Assembly: GCA_011947345.1 (NCBI GenBank)
Contig: JAAVTG010000658.1
Location: forward strand, 32,573-96,572
Reading direction: 5' to 3'
Length of the DNA stretch: 64,000 bases
Origin: Phytophthora quininea
Lineage: Eukaryota; Oomycota; Peronosporomycetes; Peronosporales; Peronosporaceae
Positions within the stretch are counted from its first letter, which is position 1, and each line of letters starts with the position of its first letter. Shown in pieces: positions 42,428 through 52,960 of the stretch. Both the position numbers and the translations under genes were made by a program. The notes under the pieces were generated by a model, which ran no database searches, was not told the origin of the DNA, and worked only from the letters and a program-made list of their open reading frames with translations.

Positions 42428-42910
42428 CTAGTGACGATTGTTGTATCTGCGAACAGCACCAACGACGATCAACACGGCGGTGAGAACACGCAGGAACATC
42501 GTTACAGCCAGCAATCCGTCGGTCTTTTCCTGGTGGGCACTCTCCATCTGACGCAGACGCAGTGCAAAACCGACAGCAACCACCAGCACCACGAACAAAA
42601 ATGTCCACAGGAGGCTCCGCCACGTGCGGTTGCTGGTCTTGTCGACGTACTTGTGGAGTGCAGGGATTTAATTCGGAGCGCTGGCTGGCGACTTGATTCT
42701 GCTTCAACTCGGCGACCATCTTGTACAGATATTGCACATGCTGATGCAGACTCAGCCGTTCTTGGCTTGGGGTTTCCACAGGCATCTCCGTTGTCGAGTA
42801 GGAAGCAAATTCACAATGACTCTCAGTCGATGAGGTTCATAGCTCCTGACCGATTGATTGTTTGTTCTTCCGATGGATTGACAGATTTTGTTAGTCATCC
42901 CAACGAAAGT
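42428..42910 (-). pseudogene. NYN-family C-terminal fragment with membrane segments
   Basis: The minus strand encodes a coiled coil (LSLHQHVQYLYKMVAELKQNQ) and, after a frame change near 42650, KYVDKTSNRTWRSLLWTFLFVVL followed by a second hydrophobic stretch (TMFLRVLTAVLIVVGAV) and a stop at 42428. The VDKT-N-W motif before the membrane segment is shared with the relic at 40818. No NYN domain is visible upstream, so only the tail survives. Confidence 0.45.
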
Positions 42911-43017
42911 ACTTGAACCGGGTAGCTCAATACATTATTTTGTCAGCGCTAGCTCATGCTCACTCGCCTCATACATACTCATTGCCCTTCGAAGGGCTCC
43001 AAAACTTACCCGTGTCC

Positions 43018-44402
43018 TTAAACCACTTGGTGGTCTCTTAGGTCGTGGGTCAGCAACGACGACTCCGCAGTGGCCTGGTACCCTGGCGAGCTCAACGTCG
43101 TGGACGACACAGGTGCCAACGATTGGTACTTGGTGCGACGCATGCGCGTGCGAATGACCGTCAACATGAAGAAAAAGACGCCACCCAGCAGAGCCAACAC
43201 CATAAAGCTTTCGTACGGGCTGCTCGATGCATCTTCCGCAACGAAATTGATGGTGGTGGTTGCATCTTCGTTGCTATTGCAGTTGTCAATCATTTTGCCT
43301 TCCGTCTCCAGAGTGCCATTGCCCCAGATCTTAGTCAGCAGTGACACGGTTGGTCGAGCACGTAGCACGTTGGGCAGCGTCTCGGACACCTCGTTCGACT
43401 CTGGATCAACCGCCCGTGAGGCGCTGAACAGTCAAAGTACTCTTCCGACAGATATCCCAATGGAAACTGTCCGTTCTTGACGAGGCCGAGGTTGTGCTCG
43501 TCCGGATTGCCAGCTTTCCACCACTCGTCACTGTACTCAAAGACGAACGCGCCAACGAGGGCTTGCTCGTCCAGTCCGTCCTTGTGCTCAAAGTTGTTCT
43601 GCATGGCCATCGTCTGCTGGGTCAGCAGATCTGCCACATAATTCAGCTGCATCGTATCGCCGATGCCTTTGTCGGACGCGTACGGGTAGCCGTACTCGCT
43701 CACCAGCAACGGTTTGCCCCCAGGAACCGCCAAGAATTTGGGGATGACCGACCCAGAGTAGTCGGTCTGGTAGACATTGGAGCCCCACATGTCGACGTCT
43801 GCGCCGAACTTCTCACCGGCCAAGAAGCTTGCACCACCGTCGTCTACGAACGTGGTGGTGATGATTTTCTGGGCATTGTCGTTCTCTTTTAGACCGCGTC
43901 GAACGGCGTCGGTGAGTGCGTGGAACTTGCTCCAAAACGACTCGTCCTGGATGACGGTGACGCTGTTCATCTCCCCACCGATGGAGTAGCCCATGACGGC
44001 GGGGTGGCCGCCGGTCTGTTTAGCCATGAGGTAGTACTCATTGACTAAGTGCTGGAACTCGGGGCTGTCTTGAGCCAGAGATGGCTGCATGACGGACTGG
44101 TCGATCCAGATGGAGAAGACTGTGAAGACCGGGTCAACGTTGTCGTTGAAAGCTGCGTCCAGGTAGCCCTGGTGTTGCACGTAGCTGTAGAAGTCGTAGG
44201 TTTTGACGGCGTTGGCGTTCATGAGCCGGAGGTTCTGCAGGTCCCGTAGGTAGATATCGGGCTCGCCCAGCATGTCCAGGCGACCGGGTTTGCCGATCGG
44301 CGTCGGTGCGTAGTTGACACCGCGGACGAAGAAGTTTTGGCCGTCTTTGAGCAGTTTGCGGCCGCAAGTGGTCCACTGGGTGTTTGGGTAGGTGTTCTCC
44401 AT
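43018..44402 (-). CDS. Membrane-anchored clan GH-A glucanase/glucanosyltransferase-like protein (frameshift)
   Basis: The barrel begins GQNFFVRGVNYAPTPIGKPG, has the putative acid/base Glu in GYSIGGEMNSV and nucleophile in PLLVSEYGYP. It continues through VYQTDYSGS and EYSDEWWKAGNPDEHNLGLV. It resembles the beta-glucan-remodelling enzymes (GH72/GH5-like) of fungi and oomycetes, though Gly replaces the usual Asn before the acid/base Glu. The frame changes near 43425 (CTGTTCAGC); the second frame adds NEDATTTINF and a membrane segment (FMVLALLGGVFFFMLTVI) with a cytosolic basic tail. One missing T would join them. The start is uncertain: ATG 44402, or an upstream exon ending with the TTCTTCAG acceptor at about 44457. 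Confidence 0.75.
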
Positions 44403-44729
44403 TGCGCTCTGGGAGATGTGAGGCGGACGTGGCAAATCGTCGAGTGACGCGAATCTGAAGAAACCAAGCAAAAGCACGTCAGTAAGCCTTGGTTCATGGC
44501 GTGCCACCAGCCCCAATGAATGTGACAAGGATTCGATATATGCGGACGGATGGCATGGTATGGTATCTTGGTTCTCTGGGGTGAAATGCATTATATACTA
44601 TCGTGACACCCCGTCGATTGAGGTGGATACCCAGATGGCTGACGCACTGCGAAAGCGGTGATAGCTGAAGGTGCATGCTGAGGTTTCTCACGAGCACCGA
44701 GCACAGAAATCCACCGTCGATACTAATAG

Positions 44730-45071
44730 TCATCGAAGGCCATCTCTAGAAGGGTGAAGATTGGACACCCTACATGGAGTTTGTCTACTGCTGCTGTCGT
44801 TGGTTACCTTGTCAAATGCGTCTCCTGCTGTAAACGGTTGACGTGGACAGCTCCCTCCTCTGACGAGGCTGGTTGTCGACGCACGTGAGGATGACGACTG
44901 GCTTCGTCCAACAAAGTTCTCTCCGACACTGGCTGCCAACAAGCGGCGATCGATGCCAGGATGAAGTCTACCTGCTCGAATCATCCTCGCCTCACTACCG
45001 CTTCCGGGCACTTCTTGCGCTTCCAACACTTTCGTAACGGCGACAAGCAAATCGTTCTTCCCAACGGCCAT
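44730..45071 (-). CDS. Hypothetical protein or 5' exon of the GH-A gene
   Basis: This 113-codon frame starts MAVGKNDLLVAVTKVLEAQ and is rich in Ser and Arg. It lies directly upstream of the clan GH-A gene on the same strand. A possible donor (AAG/GTAACC) follows GDAFDK near 44805 and an acceptor precedes the GH frame, so it could be that gene's cytosolic N-terminal exon. The phase does not match as read, however. No domain is recognised. Confidence 0.35.
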   Translation of the reverse strand: MAVGKNDLLVAVTKVLEAQEVPGSGSEARMIRAGRLHPGIDRRLLAASVGENFVGRSQSSSSRASTTSLVRGGSCPRQPFTAGDAFDKVTNDSSSRQTPCRVSNLHPSRDGLR

Positions 45072-45306
45072 CGAATGACAAGCTAAGCTTTCTCTTCACC
45101 GAGAATATCTACGATTGCTAGGATCTTATAAATACGGCTTGGTCACACTACGTGGGTCTTGATGCATTTGTACTACTTGGTTGCCATTTTTCCTACAGCG
45201 TCTACGTTTAGTTGGTTGTTGTTTTTTCCTTCTACTTGGTTCTACTACTTGTTTCAAAATACGGGGGCCTGGGAGCGCTTGCGGTGGTTAACTTAGAGGG
45301 GGCGAT

Positions 45307-46011
45307 CTACATGGCGCTGTGCGAGATCTCGTCGATAAAGTGCTCGAGGAAGAACAAATCTTCCTCGTACAGGTCCACGGGCTTGTCGGACGGCTCGACG
45401 TCGATGACGGCGCCGTCGATCATCATGTACTCGACGGCGGCGTCCACGCCGATCATGTCGAGCTCGGCGTCCATCCACGAGTAGATGGCGGCGTCATCGA
45501 GGGAGCCCTCGCCAAGGCCATCAACACCACGGGGACTGCCCGAGTTGGGTGTTGGGGCCATCATCCGCAAGGACTTGGGGGCCGGTGGGGCCGGTGGGGC
45601 CGTGACGGCCATGGTCTTTGGGGCCGCCGGTCGCTCCACCTTGACGACCTCGCGGTGAGTGTGAGACGAGGCCTTGGCCGCCGAGCGGCGCGAGCTCTTG
45701 GCTCGAGGAGAGGCGTTGCGGCCCTGCTGGCCCTGCTTGCGGCGCTGCTCCATGCGGCGCTGGTTGGTGTTGGCCTTCTGGCGGTGGTACTCGCAGAACT
45801 TGTGCAGCTCGCCGTTGCGCTTCTCGACGCGCCAGCTCCAGCACTTTTTGCTCGGGTAGCCGCAGAGCAGCGGCGAGCGCTTCTGCGTGTGGTCGACGCA
45901 CATGGTGGTGGGCTGCATGGCCAGTTGTGGCATCGGCTGCAGCAGGTTGGTCGACGTCGCGGTAGCGTACGGGGACATGAGGTCGGCGGTGTAGGAGGCG
46001 GTGGTGACCAT
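45307..46011 (-). CDS. Cys/His-rich basic protein, putative transcriptional regulator
   Basis: The ATG at 46011 begins MVTTASYTADLMSPY; an open extension upstream to 46173 has leader-like composition and is left out. A compact motif at about residues 40-85 (CGYPSKKCWSWRVEKRNGEL followed by C-x2-H and a basic QRRMEQRRKQ run) looks like a single zinc-binding, DNA-contacting module, reminiscent of plant WRC domains but with different spacing. A Pro/Ala linker and a very acidic C-terminus (DAELDMIGVDAAVEYM ... LYEEDLFFLEHFIDE) resemble an activation domain. Target genes are unknown. Confidence 0.6.
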   Translation of the reverse strand: MVTTASYTADLMSPYATATSTNLLQPMPQLAMQPTTMCVDHTQKRSPLLCGYPSKKCWSWRVEKRNGELHKFCEYHRQKANTNQRRMEQRRKQGQQGRNASPRAKSSRRSAAKASSHTHREVVKVERPAAPKTMAVTAPPAPPAPKSLRMMAPTPNSGSPRGVDGLGEGSLDDAAIYSWMDAELDMIGVDAAVEYMMIDGAVIDVEPSDKPVDLYEEDLFFLEHFIDEISHSAM

Positions 46012-47191
46012 CGTGCAGCGAGGTGACTCCGACGAGGCGAAAGCGCAAATGCCCGGCACGTAGCGTCTCCGCAGCAGCAACCGCCCGCCTGCCACTGGCT
46101 GTGAGAAGCGTGGAGAGGAGCCGCGCGGGAGCGATTTTTGACGCACCTGCTCCGGGCTGGTGCGGAGCTCCAAGCGCCCGTCACTGGCACAGCCCGCAGC
46201 TCCGGCAGCTTGCGGGAACGGTGCTGTAATAGTATGGCCCGGAGTGCGGCGGCACGGAGGTCGATGGCAAGGCCCAGTGCCTTGCCGTCACCAGCGCTGG
46301 GCATGCGCTGCCGGGAGGATATTTGGCGTGGGGAGCGTTGCAAGTCTGCGCCGACGAAACTGCAAAGCGAGTCGCTCCGGAGCCGGCGGCGGAGCGCCAT
46401 GGTTAAGATAGGATGCACCGGGGTTATAACCTTCCGACGAAGCATCCACGAAGTTCGACAATGTGGCTGTCCGGCCAGCATAACACGCGTCCAAAATAGG
46501 GCGACGGCGGCGACAGCGGGGTTGACGCCGGGCTGTAGAGGTCTCCACATCTCCAGCCACAACTTGCAAGCGGAAGCAGCTCGCGCTGGAGGAAGCTTGC
46601 ACCACGCGGCGTGCTGAGGCCCACAAGCGTGCAAATCCCCACAAAGTTGAAGCCGTGGGACGGGCTGCAGCCAATCGCGGCTCGAAAAAGAGAGATCTTT
46701 CGGCTCGCCAGACTTGCCTGGCACTTGCCTTCCTTTGCCTTTGCCGCGATGCAGCGCTGCAACACACTCGCTCTCGAGACTGCCTTCACCTTCATGTTAC
46801 TGCTGATGCCGTTGGGCCCGATCCGACTTGCGGGGCGGACTAAGATTGCGGACGCAGACGGCACCAGCGGTGACTGTGACTGTCCCATGCGTGCTGATCG
46901 CACCATGTGGCGATATCACCCGCGCGAGTTGTGGATGGCGAACGCGCGGCAGTGCCCGCACGTGCGTGCAAAGTGTCGAGGCCCGAGCTGCAGCACCCAG
47001 CATTGAACACGCTTGGCTCAGGCTCGCCTGGCCAAAGGTACCATGGGCAGCAAGGGCGACCAAGGACAGCAAGGGCAACCAGAGCAACAGGACGCGCGTC
47101 CAAGCGGAAAGATACGCGATCTTGTTTGCGGCTCCTCCTCTTGACTTGAGTTTGGTATGCGCGGGAAACGGCCCGCGCGGAAAACGTCCAC
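46012..47191. other. GC-rich intergenic stretch
   Basis: Many overlapping open frames exist on both strands because stop codons are rare in GC-rich DNA. None shows a domain, consistent start or splice signals, so no gene is called. It probably holds the long 5' leader of the putative regulator at 45307-46011. Confidence 0.4.
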
Positions 47192-47551
47192 ATGGATCAA
47201 TTGTGCAAAAATTGTGCGAAATTTGACCCGCGCCGTCCGCCGTATTGCCGTTTGTATGGTGCCTCTGCCAGCTTCGTCCCCCTTGCTGCGCCTGCACCGC
47301 GATTTGCGTCACGCACCCAGGCCAGCCTCGAGCTTGTGCCTCGGCACGCAGCTGAATCTGCGCCCGTGGACCGCGGTGAAAGCACGGCGCCAACGGCGGC
47401 GATGAACGCCTCCGCCGTCGACGTCGCTGGTGTCACAGCTCGGGTCCATCCGTGTGAGAACGTTCCTCGGGTCGCCGAAGTTGAGTCGAACGGTCACGTA
47501 GCCTCGTCTCCGATGACATGCAAATCTCTGCGGGCGCGGTTGCCTTTTTGA
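47192..47551 (+). CDS. Hypothetical protein with a C-x2-C motif
   Basis: This 119-residue frame starts MDQLCKNCAKFDPRRPPYC, with a C-x2-C-x9-C arrangement that could bind zinc, followed by Ala/Pro-rich low-complexity sequence. The start coincides with a short AT-rich leader after GC-rich DNA. No family is recognised, and the downstream half may be non-coding. The call rests only on composition and the N-terminal cysteines. Confidence 0.35.
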   Translation: MDQLCKNCAKFDPRRPPYCRLYGASASFVPLAAPAPRFASRTQASLELVPRHAAESAPVDRGESTAPTAAMNASAVDVAGVTARVHPCENVPRVAEVESNGHVASSPMTCKSLRARLPF

Positions 47552-47774
47552 CGAGGAAGTCCAGCTGCGATGACGACGCTGCAGCTTGAACGGGATCAAC
47601 GCGAGGGCTCTTTCTCATATGCATTGCATTCTCGCGGCCAATTTCTTGCTTACACTTCGTCCGTGCAGGCGCTGCCGTCTCGATGCCCTTGATGGAATCT
47701 TATTCGCTTGTCTGTCGTGGCTGCAGCTCGTTGCTTCCCGTCGTGCAGCGTCGAACGCGTCGCTAATAGTACGG

Positions 47775-48837
47775 TCACTTGATAATGAATTGGATCTTGA
47801 GCGTGCCACGCGTCGCCGCGTGCGCCAGCGCGGCCTCGGCGCGCCCAGCGGGTACACGCCGTGGATGTACTTTTGCACGTCAATCTTGCGCTCCTGCAGT
47901 AGCCGCAGCGCCCACCGGATCGGCCCGCACCGCGAGCCAACAATGCGCAGCCGCTTGCCTTGCAGCGCCTGCATGTCCACTGGTGACCGCTTGGCCGAGC
48001 ACGTCGACTTCATAATGATCGCGCCGCGCGGACGCACCAGTTTTGTAGCCATCGCAATGCCGCCGGGAGTTCCTGTGCTCTCGACGCACACATCGAACGG
48101 GGCCGATTCGTTGACGATTCGATCTGCCAGAGCGGCCATGTCGCTCTCCTGGCTACTGCTTAAAGTGTACACGGTCGTCACGAAATGTTTGGCTAGCGCC
48201 AGCTTCTCGCGGTGCTTTCCCACGAGTGTGACGGACTTGGCGGCGCCCGTGGCGTGCAGCACCTCGGCCACCATCAGTCCGAGTTTGCCGTCTCCGAGCA
48301 CCACCACGTGGTCGGTGGGCTGGATGATCTGCTGTTCGACGATGCGGCAGGCCGCAGCCAGCGGCTCGGCGAACACGGCGTGGGAATCCACAACGCTATC
48401 GGGTACCTCGTAGAGGTTGGCGACCGGTAGAGTGATGTACTCGGCGAAGGCGCCGTCCTTGCCCACGATCCCCAGACACGACCGGTTGGGGCAGTGGTTG
48501 CGGCGCATGATCTCGGGGCGCGTCAAAGTGTCTCCGCTGACAGGCTGCATGCAGCACGAGCAAGTGCTGCAGTTCCGTTCGTCACAAGGAATGTTAATCT
48601 CCCCACCACGCGCTTGCCGATCCAAGCGTCCTTAGCCTTTGGGTCTTCAGCCAGATGTGCTCCAAGCTGACGAACAATCCCCACGAACTCGTGGCCCAGT
48701 GCTCCCTTGAACCCAGGCTTGTAGTTGTCGATCATCTGCAGATCAGTTCCGCAAATACCAGCCCGCACCACCTCGATCAGCGCCTCCTGCGGCCCAGGCG
48801 TAGGCACAATCAGGTTGCTGACCAGCACGGGAGGCAT
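47775..48837 (-). CDS. Zinc-dependent MDR alcohol/polyol dehydrogenase (frameshifts)
   Basis: This is a medium-chain dehydrogenase with the catalytic zinc site (RAGICGTDLQM, GALGHEFVGIV), four-cysteine structural lobe (PCDERNCSTCSCC) and Rossmann motif (VVLGDGKLGLMVAEVL). Two slips occur: at the C4 run 48601-48604 between GKRVV and EINIPCDE, and near 47851 before the real C-terminus (AALAHAATRGTLKIQFIIK, stop 47775). One base restores each. The ATG at 48837 (MPPVLVSNLIV) is used, but the family start (AAVYEGL...) lies 20 codons further upstream without an ATG, overlapping the end of the BED gene. The substrate is unclear; threonine- or sorbitol-dehydrogenase-like. Confidence 0.85.
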
Positions 48838-48862
48838 CCCATTACCCTGCAGACACAGCCCC

Positions 48863-49900
48863 TCATAAACCGCGGCTCTGCGTGTCCTTCGGCACCAGCC
48901 GCCACTCCGCTCCAATCGACGGGACGACTGGCTCCTGCGCAGCGGCCCTTCCCAAGATTGGCCGTGCTGAGTTTGTGCAGTTGCTGCGGCTGCACAATGA
49001 CCTGCGGCATTTTGAACCTCGGATTCACCAGCGCCAAAAAGTCGAGAAACAGTTGACTCTGCACGGCCTTCATCGGTATAACGTCCGAACGTAGCCATCC
49101 CACGAAGGCATCGTTGTGTCTCGAGTCCACCCGCACAGGCGAGTCGTAGTCCATCTCCCCATTTTGCTGCGCTTTACGGGCGTCCCGACAGCGAATTTCT
49201 CCTTGAGATGCACCACAAAGTGGTCTCCGCTCAGCCGCCTGTAGTCTACCTCGGGCTCTCTTTTCATGACCTGTTTCGGTGGGGACTCGAGCTTTTTCGT
49301 GACAATGGGACTGTCGACCCTGAAGACCTGTGGATGGTGCCGAAATAGGTGTCGTTTAAGACTATAGACTCTATTGCCCATGGTCACTTGACACAGCGTG
49401 CAGACCACGTGGGCCTTCTCTGTTGGTCCTGGAGGCTCCACGACTCCTGCCGGAGCTACGAAAAATCTCGTGGAGACGCGAAGGCCTGTGTCGCTAAGAA
49501 AGCCGCTGGGATATTGGACGAGCTCTGTGGCTTGCGAGTCTCCTCGACTTCCATCTCGACCTCGACCTTCTCCGGCTTGATGGTGACGTCCGCAAGGGCA
49601 GAAGTAGCTGCCCAAAGCTGTCGTCGCTTTGGGGCGACGTAATGAGGTTGGCGATGCTCATTTGTTTATTAGAAGTGCTCGAGTTGCACGTCGGGTCTTC
49701 CATGTCCTCGTCCAGCGGCTCGTTCAGGATCGAGCGGCGCTTGTGAGTGGTCGAAAGGACTGCGCCGCCAGCGACGCCAAGTGCAGCTCCAGAGTGGCCA
49801 ATTTGCGCTTCTTGGACGGAGACGACGCGCTGCTGTCCATGCTGTCGCTCGAACTGCGCCGACTGGAGCTGCTGCTGCCCAGAGGCGACGCCGTCGCCAT
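48863..49900 (-). pseudogene. BED-type zinc-finger protein, multiply frameshifted
   Basis: The ATG at 49900 starts a Ser-rich region (MATASPLGSSSSSRRSS) with a nuclear-localisation-like KKRK. Successive frames give RSILNEPLDEDMEDPTC, ALADVTIKPEKVEVEMEVEE, and the finger (VCTLCQVTMGNRVYSLKRHLFRHH). VDYRRLSGDHFVVHLKEKF, NDAFVGWLRSDVIP and finally QEPVVPSIGAEWRLVPKD follow, with a stop at 48863. Changes lie at short homopolymers (for example GATTTTTCG near 49465 and GGGGAG near 49160). The finger suggests a chromatin or transposase-derived DNA-binding protein. Either the sequence is error-rich or the gene is dead. Confidence 0.55.
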
Positions 49901-50137
49901 TGTCCGCGAGTTCTTGCGCCTCCTGGAGGATCTTGCCGTCTGATTTATTGCTGTCGGTTGGAAAAGTGACACCTTTGTTGCAGTGGAGCCATGATTCGAG
50001 GACGATGTACTTGCGTAAAGTATAGATAAAAGAGTACCCATCTCATGCCCTGACAACCTGCATTATGCATGTTTACATAGTGTATGCCGTACAGCAGGTA
50101 CCAAACTTATAGTGTGCGCGGCCAACCAAATACAGTG

Positions 50138-50718
50138 ATGGCGACGCAAGCTGCCGCACCGCGCCACTACCTCATCCTCAACAATGTGCAGAAGAACAAG
50201 AACATCCGCAACATGTTGGTGAGCGCCTCGGCGTTCGGCGTCAAGGAGGTTTTCGTGGTGGGCCAGAAAAAGTTTGATCTGGAAGAGCAAAAGCTGTTTC
50301 TGCAGACATTGAGCTGCGAGGTCACCAGACTACCGACGTTGAAGGACGTTCGTCAGCACTGCCAAGAGAGAAACATCCGCATTGTCGGGGTGGAGATCAT
50401 GGCAGACGCCAAGAGTATTGCCGAACGACCTTTCAGTGGTGATACAGCATTCATCATGGGCAACGAGGTACACAAGTTTTGGGGTCTGAAATGTATGTTT
50501 TCGTGGAGATAGTTGATTTTTTGGAAATCGTTGCTGCTTTTATAGGGAAGTGGCATGAATTCGGCACAAGTGGCCATTTGCGACGACTTTGTGTACATTC
50601 CGCAGTACGGGGAGGAACTGCGTCGCTCAACGTGACAGTCGCGGCGTCCATCATTTTGCAGAGCTTCGCGCTGTGGGCCGAACTTTCAATTGCTGAGGCA
50701 GCAACAAAGGAACAGTAA
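50138..50718 (+). CDS. SpoU/TrmH-family RNA 2'-O-methyltransferase (one frameshift)
   Basis: Exon 1 (50138-50467) starts MATQAAAPRHYLILNNVQKNKN, and exon 2 begins at 50546 after a 78-bp GT-AG intron. The junction rebuilds SPOUT motif 2 (FIMGNEGSGM). Motif 3 (GTASLNVTVAASI) is in another frame after IPQYG; one base in the run ACGGGGAGG near 50603 accounts for it. The C-terminus ends at 50718. Proteins of this family form the trefoil-knot AdoMet site and methylate ribose in tRNA or rRNA. The length of about 167 residues fits the minimal SPOUT domain. Confidence 0.85.
50468..50545 (+). other. Intron of the SpoU/TrmH gene
   Basis: This is a 78-bp intron, GTACAC...TTATAG, with a phase-0 junction that completes motif 2. 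Confidence 0.85.
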
Positions 50719-50733
50719 GAGTGTGTATGCGTT

Positions 50734-51100
50734 TTAATGAAAGAGGAAGTATCCGATGTGAAAACTAGTTGCAGCTTGACTTGTAGGCGAAAAATTCTCC
50801 TCGGTCGTGGCGCATGCCGCAGCCGTAGACTCCGTAACCCTTAGCAAAAATCTTCTTCTTGTCATAGTCGTCGCTGGGTTTATTTTCGTCGTTGGATTGG
50901 TTCTCATCGCGATGACTCTCCAATATTTGGACACACCCATCGCTAGTCTTCGGCTTCGACGTGTTCGTATCGGGGTTGAGATGTTTCCATCCTCTGTTTC
51001 AATGACGCAGATAGCGACGACAAATGCGGCAACGCACATCCCGACGAGGAACATGAGCGTGCAGAGGATAGAACTCAGGAACATGAGGAACTTGGTCGAA
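50734..51100 (-). pseudogene. Membrane-segment fragment downstream of the CRN relic
   Basis: The minus strand encodes MFLSSILCTLMFLVGMCVAAFVVAICVIE, one clear membrane segment, then residues of low complexity. The hydrophobic part resembles the tail at 42428-42910 (TMFLRVLTAVLIVVGAV). It may be the end of another NYN-family relic or a tail gained by the CRN gene. Frames do not connect. Confidence 0.25.
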
Positions 51101-51104
51101 GCTA

Positions 51105-52870
51105 GGAAATGGTTGGATGGAAGTTGATTTTGTCGCCATCATCATATGCCTCCATCACTCTCGTGACTCCCCACTGACAAGACGCATACCGACCGTGTTC
51201 GAACAAGGCCTCTCCTGTTTTTAATTCTGTTGAGAAAGAAGCCTCGCGTCCACTAACATTTAAAAATCTTCCCTGAATGACGGGAACTTCTCTCCATCGG
51301 CATGCGAGGACAGTAGCAGCAGTGACGAGCGAATCGAGAGGGATTCCAGTACTTGATTGCTGATCTAACACAGAGGATAGAAAAGTTAGACATCATTGTG
51401 CGCATTGAATGCTTCAGCGGTCGCAATATATTTCCATCTCCAGGTCGGTGTTCTCCCATTAATGTTAGGCACAGCAGTATATCTTCTTCGGCGGACGGGA
51501 ACACGCAGCGACTGTCCCATTCCTTGCCATCTATTAGCAAACCTTTGCTCCCTTGTTCCAACTCGTTTCTTGAAGGCAAGCGAAATGGCTGTCGATGAAG
51601 TTGAATTTCTCGTCAACCATGTTAAAATTTGATGCAAGAAGCGAACTCGGGTGGCCGTTTTCGTTCTTTAAGAACTCGAATTTGCTGAACGAGGAACTGA
51701 AGGAACTCAGCTTCGCACTTTTCCCTCGTACGGTTGGTCCCGAATAAACACCCACGCTGCTCTCAAAACAGAGGACCACTGTGCTGGATCAATCTTTTAA
51801 CCGCATCGGGAAAACAGTCTTAATTGGGGGTTCAGCGGTAGTCTAGGACAAACCAGACACCCCAGAACCCTTGTTGCAGGAGACGAGATGTCTCGAGATC
51901 GCTTGCCTAAAGATAAGAACTGCGCGCTGTGTCATTCGTGGCACTGACTACGACAGGCAGGCCAAATGATCGAAACACATTCCGTTCTACCATTGCCAAC
52001 TCCGTGGAAACTCGTCGAGGAAAAGCACGCAGATTCTAGGTATTCTCTCAAGCTCATCTGAGACTTACTTTCGTGTAGCAGTCTCAGAAAACTTTGAATC
52101 GCCGCGGAGGACAAGTAGCAACCTGTACAAGTGCAAATTTCCCATCGCCTCGAAGTGGAAGACATATCCTTCTTTCGTGGCCATCGCCTCCAAATCATTG
52201 TTAATACAAGCCCTGAACGCCACTGTCCTCGAGTAAAAGTCGCTGTAAATCGATTGGTCCAAGTCCCCAGGGGTGGAGCACTGCACGTAATACACGTCCA
52301 TTTCGTCTCTGGCATCCAGGTTGAAAGTCATTTGAGTCTTTCCGGTGCCCGACGAGCTTTCCAGCACTAGAAATGAAACTTTCATTCTCTTCACGTATGT
52401 CAGGACTTGCACCATTCCAGTCACTGCAGTTGCCATGTATGCTGCAAGACTTTTCGAGTTTGGGCCATCAACTTCCAGTCGATACTTGGTACCTGGGAAT
52501 CAGGGAGTCGCGCCAGAATGTGGATGTAATTCGTGTGCTCGGTAGTTGGAGGAGCTCCAGCGAGGACTGTTTTGGTCATCCCAGTAGCACTGAGTTCGTC
52601 CTTTAGCAAGGTCTTGGTCTTCTTCGGCGTGCTCCCGCTCCTCTGCATACTTTTTACGTCCAAGCTGCCCGCTTTTAACCACGTTCCGCTGATCTCTGTC
52701 GTGAACAGCTCCAGGTCGTCCACCTCAACCGTCCTAGAATCCAGAAGCCTTCTTTTTATTCTCGATCTCCTCTCTCAAGTGGCCCACGGACTTGTTCTCA
52801 TCGACATTGATGTGGAGGAAGACCGTGCTGTCAGCATACGCTAACTCGTTAAGCTTTTTTTTTTCGATTG
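51105..52870 (-). pseudogene. Crinkler (CRN) effector relic
   Basis: The N-terminal part (TVFLHINVDENKSVGHLREE) resembles the ubiquitin-like start of CRN proteins. DDLELFTTEISGTWL occupies the LFLAK position and NYIHILARLP the HVLVxxP position. Downstream, a P-loop domain (FLVLESSSGTGKTQMTFNL) with YYVQCSTPGDLDQSIY matches CRN C-terminal NTPase modules. Later fragments (FSKFEFLKNENGH, TAATVLACRWREVPVIQGRF) lie in other frames. At least five frame changes or stops are present and no ATG starts the leader. CRN proteins enter host nuclei and alter cell-death responses; this copy is inactive as read. Confidence 0.65.
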
Positions 52871-52960
52871 TCAAACTGGAACTGCACTGCCCAATGAAAT
52901 TGAGTAGTCACTTTTCAGTGAAAATGACGGCAGCCACTTCGCCTGCCTACTTCTTCAGCA

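Noticed and set aside
45561..46724. 387-codon minus-strand frame overlapping the putative regulator
   Set aside because: Its second half is Arg/Ser/Thr-rich sequence in a shifted frame of the real gene; GC-rich DNA makes long chance frames here.
46288..47393. Several overlapping frames of 100-200 codons on both strands
   Set aside because: None shows a recognisable domain or splice pattern, and stops are rare in this GC-rich stretch, so they are probably chance frames.
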